Part shown: positions 1-7,984 of the stretch, in pieces
Layout of the letters: every line of letters begins with the position of its first letter
Position numbering within the stretch: position 1 is the stretch's first letter
IMG/VR virus record: IMGVR_UViG_3300028393_000360
Span: 1 to 22,610 of that record
Direction: 5' to 3' (one strand)
DNA length: 22,610 nucleotides
From: a virus
Program-made: the position numbers and the translations under genes
The notes under the pieces: model-generated
What the model was told of the DNA's origin: nothing
Seen by the model: only the letters and a program-made list of their open reading frames with translations
The model's database searches: none

Positions 1-1
1 A

Positions 2-349
2 GCATCTGGCGCAAGCGGCGCTTCAGGTGCTAGTGGTGCTTCAGGAGCATCAGGTGCTAGTGGAGCATCAGGTGCGTCAGGTGCTAGTGGTGCTTCAGGA
101 GCATCAGGTGCGTCAGGTGCTAGTGGTGCTTCAGGAGCATCAGGTGCTAGTGGTGCTTCAGGAGCATCAGGTGCTAGTGGAGCATCAGGTGCATCAGGTG
201 CGTCAGGAGCGTCGGGTGCTAGTGGGGCAAGTGGAGCATCAGGTGCGTCAGGAGCGTCGGGTGCTAGTGGGGCAAGTGGAGCATCAGGTGCAAGCGGCGC
301 TAGTGGTGCATCAGGTGCTAGCGGAGCATCAGGTGCAAGCGGCGCTAGT
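2..349 (+). repeat. GC-richer Gly-Ala-Ser coding repeat (9-base period)
   Basis: This is nearly continuous repetition of a 9-base unit of the type GGTGCTAGT / GGAGCATCA encoding Gly-Ala-Ser. A higher-order tandem duplication of 45 bases is visible, with 197-241 repeated at 242-286. Serine is written with both AGT/AGC and TCA/TCG codons, so the protein repeat is more regular than the DNA repeat. It continues past the left window edge. Confidence 0.9.
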
Positions 350-1009
350 GGTGCTACAGGCTCCACTGGTGCCACAGGCGGTGCTACAGGATCAACTGGC
401 GGTTCTACAGGTTCTACAGGAGCAAGTGCTGCGACTGGAGCATCAGCAGCAACAGGCTTTATATCAGATTATTTGAACCCAGGATTAATCAAGCCGGGCT
501 CATTCTATAATACAAACGATGTAGCACAAAGTAAAAACTATTGGGGGCAACATGCGTTCCAAACAGGTCCTAAATTTAACGAAACATTGTTCAATACACA
601 ACCTCAGGCGCCTAATACACCGTGGGGTTTACAACAACTTGCTAAACCATTAACAAGTCAAGATATACAAGATTTGATAGATGGTAAACCACTTAAATCA
701 ACAAAGGTTCAACCAGCAACTCGTGCTGTACCAATTACAGATGCTAACAAGAATGTAATGAACTTTGACTATAGTAAAGTTGGGCAATTAAAGCAAATAC
801 CTATAACACCTCTAGCAAAAACTACAGCAAACACGGCTACTAGTGATGCTACAGCATTATCACAGATACCACAAGGTTATGATAAGGTAACACAACAACT
901 TGGACCACAATGGTTCAATAAACAACAAGCAGCGGCAGCAGCAGGTGACTGGGATACTTACTATGCGATACAACAACAAGTTGCTAGCATAATGAAAACG
1001 CCAAGATAA
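2..1009 (+). CDS. Collagen-like phage structural protein, C-terminal part (5' end outside window)
   Basis: The frame is open from the first bases and runs without a stop into the 178-codon stretch that begins at 473, so both belong to one gene cut by the window edge (335 residues visible). Residues 1 to about 117 are Gly-Ala-Ser triplets. About 117-155 switch to Gly-Ala-Thr/Gly-Ser-Thr triplets with some irregular spacing. The last 180 residues form a non-repetitive domain with NYWGQHAFQTG and TPWGLQQLA, ending in a Gln/Ala-rich segment. Collagen-like triplets in phages usually form trimeric stalks of fibres or other virion proteins, so a virion role is inferred. The C-terminal domain is not one I recognise. 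The gene lies 37 bases ahead of the ejection-type genes. A different reading frame (27-476) is also open but is a by-product of the 9-base periodicity. Confidence 0.8.
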   Translation, partial: ASGASGASGASGASGASGASGASGASGASGASGASGASGASGASGASGASGASGASGASGASGASGASGASGASGASGASGASGASGASGASGASGASGASGASGASGASGASGASGATGSTGATGGATGSTGGSTGSTGASAATGASAATGFISDYLNPGLIKPGSFYNTNDVAQSKNYWGQHAFQTGPKFNETLFNTQPQAPNTPWGLQQLAKPLTSQDIQDLIDGKPLKSTKVQPATRAVPITDANKNVMNFDYSKVGQLKQIPITPLAKTTANTATSDATALSQIPQGYDKVTQQLGPQWFNKQQAAAAAGDWDTYYAIQQQVASIMKTPR

Positions 1010-1018
1010 GCAAAGTAC

Positions 1019-1026
1019 ACTAAATA
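1019..1026 (+). promoter_or_regulatory. TAAATA motif (CTAAATAT), candidate late promoter
   Basis: CTAAATAT lies in the 37-base gap between the collagen-like gene and the next gene, 20 bases before the ATG at 1047, with a separate Shine-Dalgarno AAAGGA at 1033-1038. It resembles the T4 late promoter core TATAAATA. Assignment as a promoter is inference from recurrence in other gaps. Confidence 0.4.
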
Positions 1027-1046
1027 TAATATAAAGGACCATACCA

Positions 1047-1772
1047 ATGAGTTTTGGAAAATCATCATCAACAACAACCCCTACATTAACGCAAGAGCAA
1101 AAAGATCAAATTGCCGCGCAAACAGGGTTTTTTACGGGAACAATAGCACCCACATATACAAATGCTGTTACAGGCGCTACTGATGTTTATAACAAGAATG
1201 TTGGTGGTGTAGTTAACGCAGCACAGAATCTTGCTGGAACAGCAGGACAAGCACAAAACACATTGGGTGAAACTGGTGAGTCAGCATTACGCACAGGCAT
1301 TGGTGGTCTTGAAAGTTTGTTTAGTCCTGACTATGAGAAGAATCAGATTACCGCAGCAATGGGTCCTGCTCAACAACAATATCAACAAAACATTGCTAAT
1401 CAAAAAGCACAGTTTGGTGGTACTGGTAATTTAGGTAGTGCTAGAGAAGCATTAGCAGGACAGCAACTAGCAGGCCAAGCGCAATCATTACAAGCACAAA
1501 CCGCAGCACAAATACAAAATCAAGTTGCTCAACAAAGAGCAGGGGTTGGATCTACACTAGCAAGTTTAGGTCAAGGTGGTATTGGACAAGCATTAGGCGC
1601 TGCAGGTCAACAAGTATCAGCAGCAATGACACCACAACAATTATACAATCAATATGCTAGTGTAATCTTTGGAACACCATCAGCAAGTTATAATCCTGAC
1701 TTTAGAGGTACAGCATCTACTACACAAACTGGATCTAACTTTAATGTCGCTGCCCCGCAAATTAAGTTCTAA
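1047..1772 (+). CDS. Probable internal virion / DNA-ejection protein (Gln/Ala-rich)
   Basis: This is a 241-residue protein very rich in Gln, Ala and Gly, with no signal peptide and no clear enzyme motif. The segment around residues 90-150 (SPDYEKNQITAAM, then AQFGGTGNLGSAREALAGQQ) resembles small ejection or internal virion proteins of short-tailed phages, which tend to be helical and Gln/Ala-rich. This is pattern recognition, not a domain hit. The start at 1047 is preceded by AAAGGA at 8-base spacing. The gene stops 14 bases before the transglycosylase gene, whose Shine-Dalgarno overlaps this gene's stop region, so the two are probably translated from one message. Order and company (transglycosylase, large ejection-like protein) match the ejection modules of podoviruses. 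Confidence 0.55.
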   Translation: MSFGKSSSTTTPTLTQEQKDQIAAQTGFFTGTIAPTYTNAVTGATDVYNKNVGGVVNAAQNLAGTAGQAQNTLGETGESALRTGIGGLESLFSPDYEKNQITAAMGPAQQQYQQNIANQKAQFGGTGNLGSAREALAGQQLAGQAQSLQAQTAAQIQNQVAQQRAGVGSTLASLGQGGIGQALGAAGQQVSAAMTPQQLYNQYASVIFGTPSASYNPDFRGTASTTQTGSNFNVAAPQIKF

Positions 1773-1786
1773 AGGATTATAGATAT

Positions 1787-4336
1787 ATGGCTTATGAAAA
1801 TTATGACGCATTTGGAACTAGTTTAGATACACAAGAAACTGATGAAGAACGCAGACGCAGATTAGAGCAAGAAACGCTAGCACAAAAACCTGTGGCACCA
1901 GTTGCCCCAGAAGATATGGCGCCAAGTGTAGGATCCATGAACAATGTTCAAGATCCTGCGCAACGCCAGCAGGCACAACAAATTGTTCAAAATCAAAATC
2001 AACAAGAACAACAACGGTATCAAGAACAACAATTAGCACAATTACAGCAGCAACAGGCTCAAAGAGAAGCACAAGCAAGAGCAGCACAGCAAGAGCAGCA
2101 ATCAGGACCAGGACCACAGCAAAATCAAGGTGGATTAGGTAATATTAATCAAATAAATAGAAACACACCTACTGCTATGCCATGGCAAGCAGGACAGCCT
2201 GTAGCTGCTCCAGTAAATCCTAATCAACCACAACAAGGTCAACCTGGCACCTACCAAAGAATGTTACAGGCAGAAAGCGGTAATAAAGATTATTACGCTA
2301 ATGGTCAACCAGTAACAAGTACAGCAGGCGCAATGTATGCTGGGCAAGTTATGCCATCAACGGCACGCGACCCGGGTTATGGAGTACAGCCAGCAAAAGA
2401 TGATTCGGCACAAGAATATAACCGTGTTGGTAGAGATTTATTTGCTGTAGCGCAAAAACGATACGGTGATGATGCTAAAGCAGCAGCAGCATATAATGCT
2501 GGATTTAGCCGTGTAGATAACGCACTTAAGCAAGCACAAGCAACTGGTCAAGATTGGCAAACATTCATTCCTAATGAAACTAAAGCATACATTAATAAAG
2601 TAATGGGTGGCCAACAAGCAGCACAAGGTCAACCTGGCCAACCATCACAAGCACAGATAGCAGCATCAAGTCAAGGTGGTATTCCAGCAGCAAATCCTAT
2701 GGGCATGGATATTCAGCAAAGAGTTAATAATTTTCTTGATAAACAAAACGATCTTAACGCACAAATACAAATTCGTGACGATACAAGTAATCCTGAAAGT
2801 TTGCGTAGAAAAGCTGGTGATAGAGCATTTGAACTTTATAGAAATCAATATAATGAACAAAAGGCTACAGCAGCAGTTAAAAGTATGGTAGAAAATGGTG
2901 ATCCAAAAATTCCATCTATCATTACATCAAAGCCTAAGGATGAAGAAGGTAGTTGGATGAAATTAATTCTACTATCATACATCAGTCCACAACTTGCCGG
3001 TGCTGAAGCAATCAAGTTAGGACTTGCTCCAACATCATATAAACCAGTTATGGATAGTCAAGGCAATACTGGTATTGTTAAATTTAGAGTTGATGGCAAA
3101 CCATTAGAAGGTGTTAAAGCCGATGGCACAGCAATGGATTCAAGTGAATTAGCAGCATACTCAAGTATGGGCAATACTAAAAATATTGAAGTTGGCGCTA
3201 CGCCACATCATGGAATAGTTAATGGTGAAGTTCATACATTTGCTACAAGAAAAATAGGTGGTCAATTACAATTTAAGGATTCAAGTATTCCTAATAGTTC
3301 ATGGTCTACACAAGCACCAGAAGGCTTCTCAACACTTGGATATCAAGATCCACAACATGTTAAGGGATTAAACGCAGCAAAAGAAGCAGTTCAACGCATG
3401 GAAAAAGATAACATTGCCGCATCAACTGTTGGTGGAAGACCATTACATACGCAAGCAGAAATTGATGCTGAAAAGAATAAATCATATTATGCGATGACTG
3501 GAAAGCCATTCCCTGGTATGACAGCACCGCAAGCAACAGCACAAGCAGCACCACAAGCAGCGGTTCAGCCTACGCCAATTAATCAAAATACGCAAACAAC
3601 TAATGCTACGCCACAACCAAAAGCAAAATCTATGGCGCAATCTATATTAGATGGTGACATTAGTCCTCCAGCAGGACCTACTACTGGAGCAAAAGCAGCA
3701 TTAACACAAGAAGTATTAAGATTAGCGCAAGAACAGGGAAGAACCTATAATGGTAATGCGTTTAAGATTAAACAAGAATATACCACTGGAACTCCAAGTA
3801 AAACAGTTAATAGTTTGAATACAGCAACATCACATTTAGATACATTAGATAAAGCCGGACAAGCATTACAAAATGGACAAATACAAATAGCAAATACTGT
3901 TACAAATGCTTTAGCAAAACAATTAGGTCAACCTGAAACTTCTAACTTCCAAGATATAGCATATGTTGTTGGTAGTGAGGTGGCAAAAGCAGTTGTTGGT
4001 AGTGGACAATCGGCAGTTCACGATAGAGAAAAAATTGAACAGGCATTTAGCAGTTCAAAGAGTCCAGAACAGTTAGCAGGCACAATTAAGTATTATAAAG
4101 AATTGATGGCTGGACAATTGATGACGCATAAGACACAATGGACATCATCTGGATTAAATCCATCAGAGTTTGATGCTAAATTATTACCAAATACAAGAAC
4201 GCTTGTTTCAGCAACAGCACCTGGCGCGGCGCCTGTGTCAAAATTGTCAGAACAAGATAATCAAGCAATTGAATGGGCAAGACAAAATCCCAATGACCCT
4301 CGTGCGGCTAAAATTAAAAAGCAATTAGGATTATAA
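1787..4336 (+). CDS. Large internal virion protein with lytic transglycosylase (SLT) domain
   Basis: This is an 849-residue protein. Residues 55-115 are an extreme Gln-rich low-complexity stretch. Residues about 155-275 look like a soluble lytic transglycosylase fold: QAESGNKDY with probable catalytic Glu163, GAMYAGQVMPSTARDPG (181-197) and AAAYNAG (233-239). Such enzymes cleave the MurNAc-GlcNAc bond of peptidoglycan; in virions they open a local hole for DNA entry, as T7 gp16 does. The C-terminal 250 residues contain a helical region (around SLNTATSHLDTLDKAGQAL) and a tail (LSEQDNQAIEWARQNPNDP) that I associate with other phage virion proteins, supporting an ejection role over lysis. There is no signal peptide. 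Shine-Dalgarno AAAGGA lies at 1771-1776. The next gene starts 2 bases after the stop. Confidence 0.8.
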   Translation: MAYENYDAFGTSLDTQETDEERRRRLEQETLAQKPVAPVAPEDMAPSVGSMNNVQDPAQRQQAQQIVQNQNQQEQQRYQEQQLAQLQQQQAQREAQARAAQQEQQSGPGPQQNQGGLGNINQINRNTPTAMPWQAGQPVAAPVNPNQPQQGQPGTYQRMLQAESGNKDYYANGQPVTSTAGAMYAGQVMPSTARDPGYGVQPAKDDSAQEYNRVGRDLFAVAQKRYGDDAKAAAAYNAGFSRVDNALKQAQATGQDWQTFIPNETKAYINKVMGGQQAAQGQPGQPSQAQIAASSQGGIPAANPMGMDIQQRVNNFLDKQNDLNAQIQIRDDTSNPESLRRKAGDRAFELYRNQYNEQKATAAVKSMVENGDPKIPSIITSKPKDEEGSWMKLILLSYISPQLAGAEAIKLGLAPTSYKPVMDSQGNTGIVKFRVDGKPLEGVKADGTAMDSSELAAYSSMGNTKNIEVGATPHHGIVNGEVHTFATRKIGGQLQFKDSSIPNSSWSTQAPEGFSTLGYQDPQHVKGLNAAKEAVQRMEKDNIAASTVGGRPLHTQAEIDAEKNKSYYAMTGKPFPGMTAPQATAQAAPQAAVQPTPINQNTQTTNATPQPKAKSMAQSILDGDISPPAGPTTGAKAALTQEVLRLAQEQGRTYNGNAFKIKQEYTTGTPSKTVNSLNTATSHLDTLDKAGQALQNGQIQIANTVTNALAKQLGQPETSNFQDIAYVVGSEVAKAVVGSGQSAVHDREKIEQAFSSSKSPEQLAGTIKYYKELMAGQLMTHKTQWTSSGLNPSEFDAKLLPNTRTLVSATAPGAAPVSKLSEQDNQAIEWARQNPNDPRAAKIKKQLGL

Positions 4337-4338
4337 GA

Positions 4339-6933
4339 ATGGCTGATTTTAATCCTGACGCATATCTAGCAGAAAAAGATAAGGAAAAGGCTTTTGATCC
4401 CGATGCTTATCTAAAACAATCTGAACCTAAATCAAATAGAGAAGATTGGTTTCAAAAATCTATTGTTGAAAATCCTATAACAAAAACACTAACCGCTGCC
4501 GGCATGGGAGCAGGACATACTGTATCTAATCTTGTAGGTGGCGGAATAGATTTAGTAGGTAAGGGAGTTGGAGCAGTAAGTCCGTCTACTGGTAAAGCAA
4601 TACAAGATTTCGCAGCAAGAAACAATCAATTTTCAGATGAATGGAATAGTGAATATCAAAAACAATCACCTATTCCTAACTATATTGGGCAAGCGGCTGG
4701 ATATATGGTTCCATTTGCTCCCGCAGCAAAAGCAGTTAATGCTGTTGTGCCAGCGGCAACAAGTTTAGGTCGTGTAGGACAAGCAGCGATTGCTGGCGGT
4801 GCGATTGGTGCTGTAGGTACACCAGGTGGGGTAGGTGAACGAGCAAAAGAAGCAGGAATTCAAGGTAGTATGGCCGCTGGCGGTCAATTATTATTGCCAT
4901 GGTTAGGTGGTGTTGTTAAAGGTGCGTATAACAAATTTAATAATATAGATCCTGCGAGAATGTATAATATGAGTAGTGGTTTACCTGATAGTGGGTTTCC
5001 TGTAAGTTCAGGAGCAAATCCACAAAATGTACCAATGCCACCAGAAGTTGCTCAAGCATATCCTAAAACACCATCTGTTCCATTACCTGGTACAGCAGGT
5101 GAACAAACTGGCGCAAGATTATATGATTATGCTACAAGTTTGCGTCCATGGGCTGACTTAATTGCTGGTCCACATGTATCAGGAATTACTGGGCCTGTTG
5201 GACATCTTGTAGGTGAAATTCCAGCATTAAAAAATGTGCCTGGTTTTAATAGTGAATCATTACCACAAATAGGTATTAAAGCAGTTAAAGAAGGATTACA
5301 AAGTCAAAAACTTCAAGGTATGATGCCGCGAGCAGCAGGACCAGTTAGTCCCGGATTGCCTCCAGCGCAGCAATCACAGCAAGAAGCAGCAAACATGGTA
5401 AACAAAAGCGGACCAAATGCCGGTCCGCCAAATCCTCCTGGGACAACTATAGCACCTGTTCCAGGAATATCGCCTGAACAGCAAGCAAGATGGAATCAAA
5501 CTCCCGGATACGCAGCGCCAGCTGGTGAACCTCCAGTGCCAGGAAATGTAGCACCTGAATCACTACCACCACCGCCACCAGCACCTCCACCGCCTCCAGA
5601 GCCAGTGGTAATGCCTCCGCCAGAAGTTGCGCCAGTTAATGAACCGGTTAAGCAGGCAAAAGAACAATTATTATCTACTGATCCAACATTAGAAAGATAT
5701 ACACAAGATTATGTTGTGCCAGAACATGTTGAACCAGGCATTAATGATTTTGTTAATGGCACCGCAAAAAACACATTAGCATATGGACCACCTGGTACAG
5801 GCAAAACAAGTTTAGCAGGTGAATGGATAAATAAAAACGCTGACGGTAGAATTGAAACAGTTCATAGCAAATCAACATTACAGGATGTTAAGGCAATTAA
5901 TGATAGATTAAACACTAATGGTAAAACATTAGTGTTAGTTGATGAAATAGATAAACTCGCACAAACCAATCCTAAAGCAGCAAAATATATTAGTGATACT
6001 TTAGGTAATCATCCTACCTCACAAATATTATACACTACTAATGATGTTAGCAAAGTTCCGGAAGCAATACGCAATACAACAACTCAACTTAATTTAGATC
6101 CTAAATTAACATTACAGCAAAAGCAGGCGTATGGTTTAAGTATTGCTGAAAAATATGGAACTAATAAAACACCAGAAGAAATTCAAAAGATAGCAAAAGA
6201 TAGTGCTAATTTTAGAGATATTAAACGACAGGTAACTGAAGGTATTCAGTTAAAACAAGAATCACCTTTTTCAAATCCCTATTCATTAGATAATGTTAAT
6301 TTACCTGACCCAGTTAAAACTACAATAGATAATACATTAAACAATCGCAGCAGTAAAAATCTTGTTATTTTTGATAAGAGTGTTTATGATATCAATCCAA
6401 ACTTTAGTAACGAGTTGGATAAATTAATGCCAACAACTTCAATGGAACAATTACATCATGTAACAAGAAATTTAACTAGTGGCAATATAATGAGTCCTTC
6501 ATTTAGGTTAAAAATTCAAGATACCGGTGACGCTAATAATATTAGTTCACTTAAAGGTTTAATGGAAAGAAGCAATGAATCTCGCCATCCAACTAATTTA
6601 GTAATTGAAGATAAGTTTGGTAAATTAGATCCAGCAATATATAGTAGAGCAAATATTATAACAGCAGAAGATTTAGGATTGGTTGTGCCTAAGGCAGCAA
6701 AATCTAAAACACCTAAAGCACCTAAAAATGTAAGTCAAATGTTGACTGATGACCAAGCAAGAACTTTTAATGGTATAAAATCAGCAGGAGAAAGTGAATT
6801 TGAACAAAAAATTGCCTCTATCCCGCAAGTTCATAGAGATGTTATTGAACAGGGTTTGCGTAAATTAAATAATCCAAATGATCCATTGATCAAGCACCAT
6901 TTAGATATACTAGAAAAATATAGGATTAAATAA
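4339..6933 (+). CDS. Ejection-type virion protein fused to an AAA+ ATPase module
   Basis: This is an 864-residue protein in three parts. Residues 1-200 carry two copies of F(N/D)PDAYL (4-10 and 19-25), then Gly/Ala-rich hydrophobic segments (about 50-80, 115-195) like large phage ejection proteins. Residues 340-435 are Pro-rich, with a near poly-Pro run at 410-422. Residues about 450-640 form an AAA+ P-loop ATPase: Walker A GPPGTGKT (483-490), Walker B LVLVDEID (531-538), sensor-1-like YTTND (565-569), possible arginine finger R578 and a sensor-2-like FRDIKRQV (625-632), most like clamp-loader/RuvB types. Residues 674-772 may be a degenerate second AAA-like half. The frame is intact and all three parts are co-linear, so this looks like a true fusion. 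Its place after the transglycosylase suggests virion incorporation. The ATPase function is confident; its role in the virion is unknown. Confidence 0.75.
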   Translation: MADFNPDAYLAEKDKEKAFDPDAYLKQSEPKSNREDWFQKSIVENPITKTLTAAGMGAGHTVSNLVGGGIDLVGKGVGAVSPSTGKAIQDFAARNNQFSDEWNSEYQKQSPIPNYIGQAAGYMVPFAPAAKAVNAVVPAATSLGRVGQAAIAGGAIGAVGTPGGVGERAKEAGIQGSMAAGGQLLLPWLGGVVKGAYNKFNNIDPARMYNMSSGLPDSGFPVSSGANPQNVPMPPEVAQAYPKTPSVPLPGTAGEQTGARLYDYATSLRPWADLIAGPHVSGITGPVGHLVGEIPALKNVPGFNSESLPQIGIKAVKEGLQSQKLQGMMPRAAGPVSPGLPPAQQSQQEAANMVNKSGPNAGPPNPPGTTIAPVPGISPEQQARWNQTPGYAAPAGEPPVPGNVAPESLPPPPPAPPPPPEPVVMPPPEVAPVNEPVKQAKEQLLSTDPTLERYTQDYVVPEHVEPGINDFVNGTAKNTLAYGPPGTGKTSLAGEWINKNADGRIETVHSKSTLQDVKAINDRLNTNGKTLVLVDEIDKLAQTNPKAAKYISDTLGNHPTSQILYTTNDVSKVPEAIRNTTTQLNLDPKLTLQQKQAYGLSIAEKYGTNKTPEEIQKIAKDSANFRDIKRQVTEGIQLKQESPFSNPYSLDNVNLPDPVKTTIDNTLNNRSSKNLVIFDKSVYDINPNFSNELDKLMPTTSMEQLHHVTRNLTSGNIMSPSFRLKIQDTGDANNISSLKGLMERSNESRHPTNLVIEDKFGKLDPAIYSRANIITAEDLGLVVPKAAKSKTPKAPKNVSQMLTDDQARTFNGIKSAGESEFEQKIASIPQVHRDVIEQGLRKLNNPNDPLIKHHLDILEKYRIK
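6926..6933 (+). promoter_or_regulatory. TAAATA-like motif overlapping a stop codon (TTAAATAA)
   Basis: TTAAATAA contains the stop codon of the AAA+ fusion gene and lies 4 bases before the ATG of the Dps-like gene at 6938. Because the stop codon supplies part of the match, this is the weakest member of the motif set. Confidence 0.2.
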
Positions 6934-6937
6934 TATT

Positions 6938-7369
6938 ATGATAACACAAACACTACTAACGCAAATCTTTAACAACAACTTTGTTGCCTACTATCGCAGC
7001 CATGTTGCTCATGTTAATACAGAAGGTCGTAACTTCTATAGTGACCACAAATTACTACAAAAGATATACGAAAGTTTACAAGATCAAATTGATGTGATTG
7101 CTGAACTACTACGCAGTATGGAAGAATATATGCCTTGTGATATACAAGATGTATTGAATGAAAGCGAAATATCTACGGCAATACTTGAGGGTGATAGCGA
7201 TTTCTTATTGGAAGCAATAATGAAAGATTTACAATCACTTAAAAATAGTTATGATGAATTAGAAGATGTGGCTGAAGATGAAGATTATGAAGAAATCTCT
7301 AACTATGCTCAAGACCGTGTATTGGCACTAAACAAACAAATATGGATGTTGAGGGCTACATTGAACTAA
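6938..7369 (+). CDS. Dps/ferritin-like protein
   Basis: This is a 143-residue, acidic, helical protein. It has the Dps signature layout: His25, a Gly-Arg-Asn-Phe-Tyr segment, His37, then Asp52 and Glu56 in IDVIAELLRSMEEYMP. The spacings (His+12 His, His+15 Asp, His+19 Glu) match the ferroxidase ligands H51, H63, D78 and E82 of E. coli Dps. The position of Dps D67 is Gln41 here, and the usual Trp after the first His is Val. Dps proteins form 12-mers that oxidise iron with peroxide and often bind DNA. No Lys-rich DNA-binding tail is seen; the N-terminus is only about 20 residues before the first His. The protein is slightly shorter than bacterial Dps. Its role in the phage could be protecting DNA from oxidative damage or storing iron, or it may be structural; I cannot tell which. 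There is no strong Shine-Dalgarno at normal spacing. Confidence 0.72.
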   Translation: MITQTLLTQIFNNNFVAYYRSHVAHVNTEGRNFYSDHKLLQKIYESLQDQIDVIAELLRSMEEYMPCDIQDVLNESEISTAILEGDSDFLLEAIMKDLQSLKNSYDELEDVAEDEDYEEISNYAQDRVLALNKQIWMLRATLN

Positions 7370-7410
7370 ATCGCTACAGCACTATCAAGAACTAGAGGAT
7401 TTTGCGATTT
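7368..7410. terminator. Possible bidirectional terminator between convergent genes (weak)
   Basis: The 58-base gap between the Dps-like gene and the convergent acetyltransferase gene contains the inverted repeat AAATCGC (7368-7374) and GCGATTT (7404-7410), followed by a short T run. The loop is about 29 bases, much longer than in a classical terminator, so this is only suggestive. Confidence 0.25.
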
Positions 7411-7427
7411 TCTAATCTGGGTATCAA

Positions 7428-7937
7428 CTAATTGGCAGGAGTGGCTTGTGTCGTGCTTACTTTTTTATATGCGTAACTACCCCGAACATCATAACCCGCT
7501 TTCTTATGTAGTTTTAGAAAGCCATCTTGGTCTTTACGCATAGTTGTTGAACAGATAATACTAACATTACAAGATTTTGCCCAACTTTCCCACAAATTAA
7601 TCATGTCAACAACTAACTTAACTTTTGTTCTTACAGGTAACTGTAAATCTATGTGTGCCATTCGCACCAAAATCATCTCGTCATCGGACCATGATGCTTT
7701 TTCACCACGAACGCACCAAGTATATGCTAGTAATTTGTTATTTTCGTCAATTGCGACGGAGAGTAATTGAGATAGAGGGCCATAGAATTGATTTACTACA
7801 GCAAGTGTGATATTTCGTCCGTAGATTACGGGTTCAGGGGTAAAGATATTGTCAATTTCGTTTTGAAAATGAGTTTCAGCCATACGAACGATGTTATCAA
7901 CATCAAATCCGTTAGCGGGTCGCCAATTGTAGTTCAT
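7428..7937 (-). CDS. GNAT-like N-acetyltransferase, antisense to all neighbours
   Basis: This is a 169-residue protein read on the minus strand. Its layout matches small phage GNAT acetyltransferases: N-terminal helix (FDVDNIVRMAETHF), strand pair LLSVAIDENNKLLAYTWCV (58-76), a long helix around 103-122 (KLVVDMINLWESWAKS), strand NVSIICSTT (124-132) and C-terminal GFLKLHKKAGYDVRGSYAYK (139-158). GNATs move an acetyl group from acetyl-CoA to an amine. The usual acetyl-CoA pyrophosphate loop (R/Q-x-x-G-x-G/A) is not intact: the site reads LPVRTKVKL (100-108) without the glycines. It may bind differently or be inactive; the substrate is unknown. Start ATG at 7937 is preceded on its strand by AGAAAGGC. 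It is the only minus-strand gene here and has its own upstream TAAATA-type motif, so it is probably separately transcribed. Confidence 0.68.
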   Translation of the reverse strand: MNYNWRPANGFDVDNIVRMAETHFQNEIDNIFTPEPVIYGRNITLAVVNQFYGPLSQLLSVAIDENNKLLAYTWCVRGEKASWSDDEMILVRMAHIDLQLPVRTKVKLVVDMINLWESWAKSCNVSIICSTTMRKDQDGFLKLHKKAGYDVRGSYAYKKVSTTQATPAN

Positions 7938-7955
7938 GCTTTGCCTTTCTAATAT

Positions 7956-7965
7956 GTATATTTAA
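7956..7965 (-). promoter_or_regulatory. TTAAATATAC motif on the minus strand, candidate promoter of the acetyltransferase
   Basis: On the minus strand TTAAATATAC lies 18 bases before the acetyltransferase start. It is the same core as the plus-strand motifs and closely matches CTAAATATATAC at 17114. Its presence on this strand in front of the only minus-strand gene is the best internal evidence that the motif is directional. Confidence 0.45.
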
Positions 7966-7984
7966 CGGTATATTGAATTTATTA

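Noticed and set aside
27-476. 149-codon plus-strand open frame encoding Val/Leu/Gln/His-rich repeats
   Set aside because: It is an out-of-frame reading of the Gly-Ala-Ser repeat; the 9-base period keeps all phases open. The frame at position 2 continues into the downstream domain and ends at 1009.
1818-2117. Minus-strand 99-codon hydrophobic frame resembling a membrane protein
   Set aside because: It is antisense to the Gln-rich segment of the transglycosylase protein (CAA/CAG read as TTG/CTG Leu), with no supporting start site.
2153-2160. ATAAATAG inside the transglycosylase gene as a promoter
   Set aside because: It lies in mid-gene with no gene start nearby; it shows the background rate of the motif in A+T-rich coding sequence.
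1787-4336. Lysis endolysin
   Set aside because: The transglycosylase domain is embedded in an 849-residue protein with virion-type flanking regions and no holin or signal sequence nearby, so an entry enzyme is more likely.
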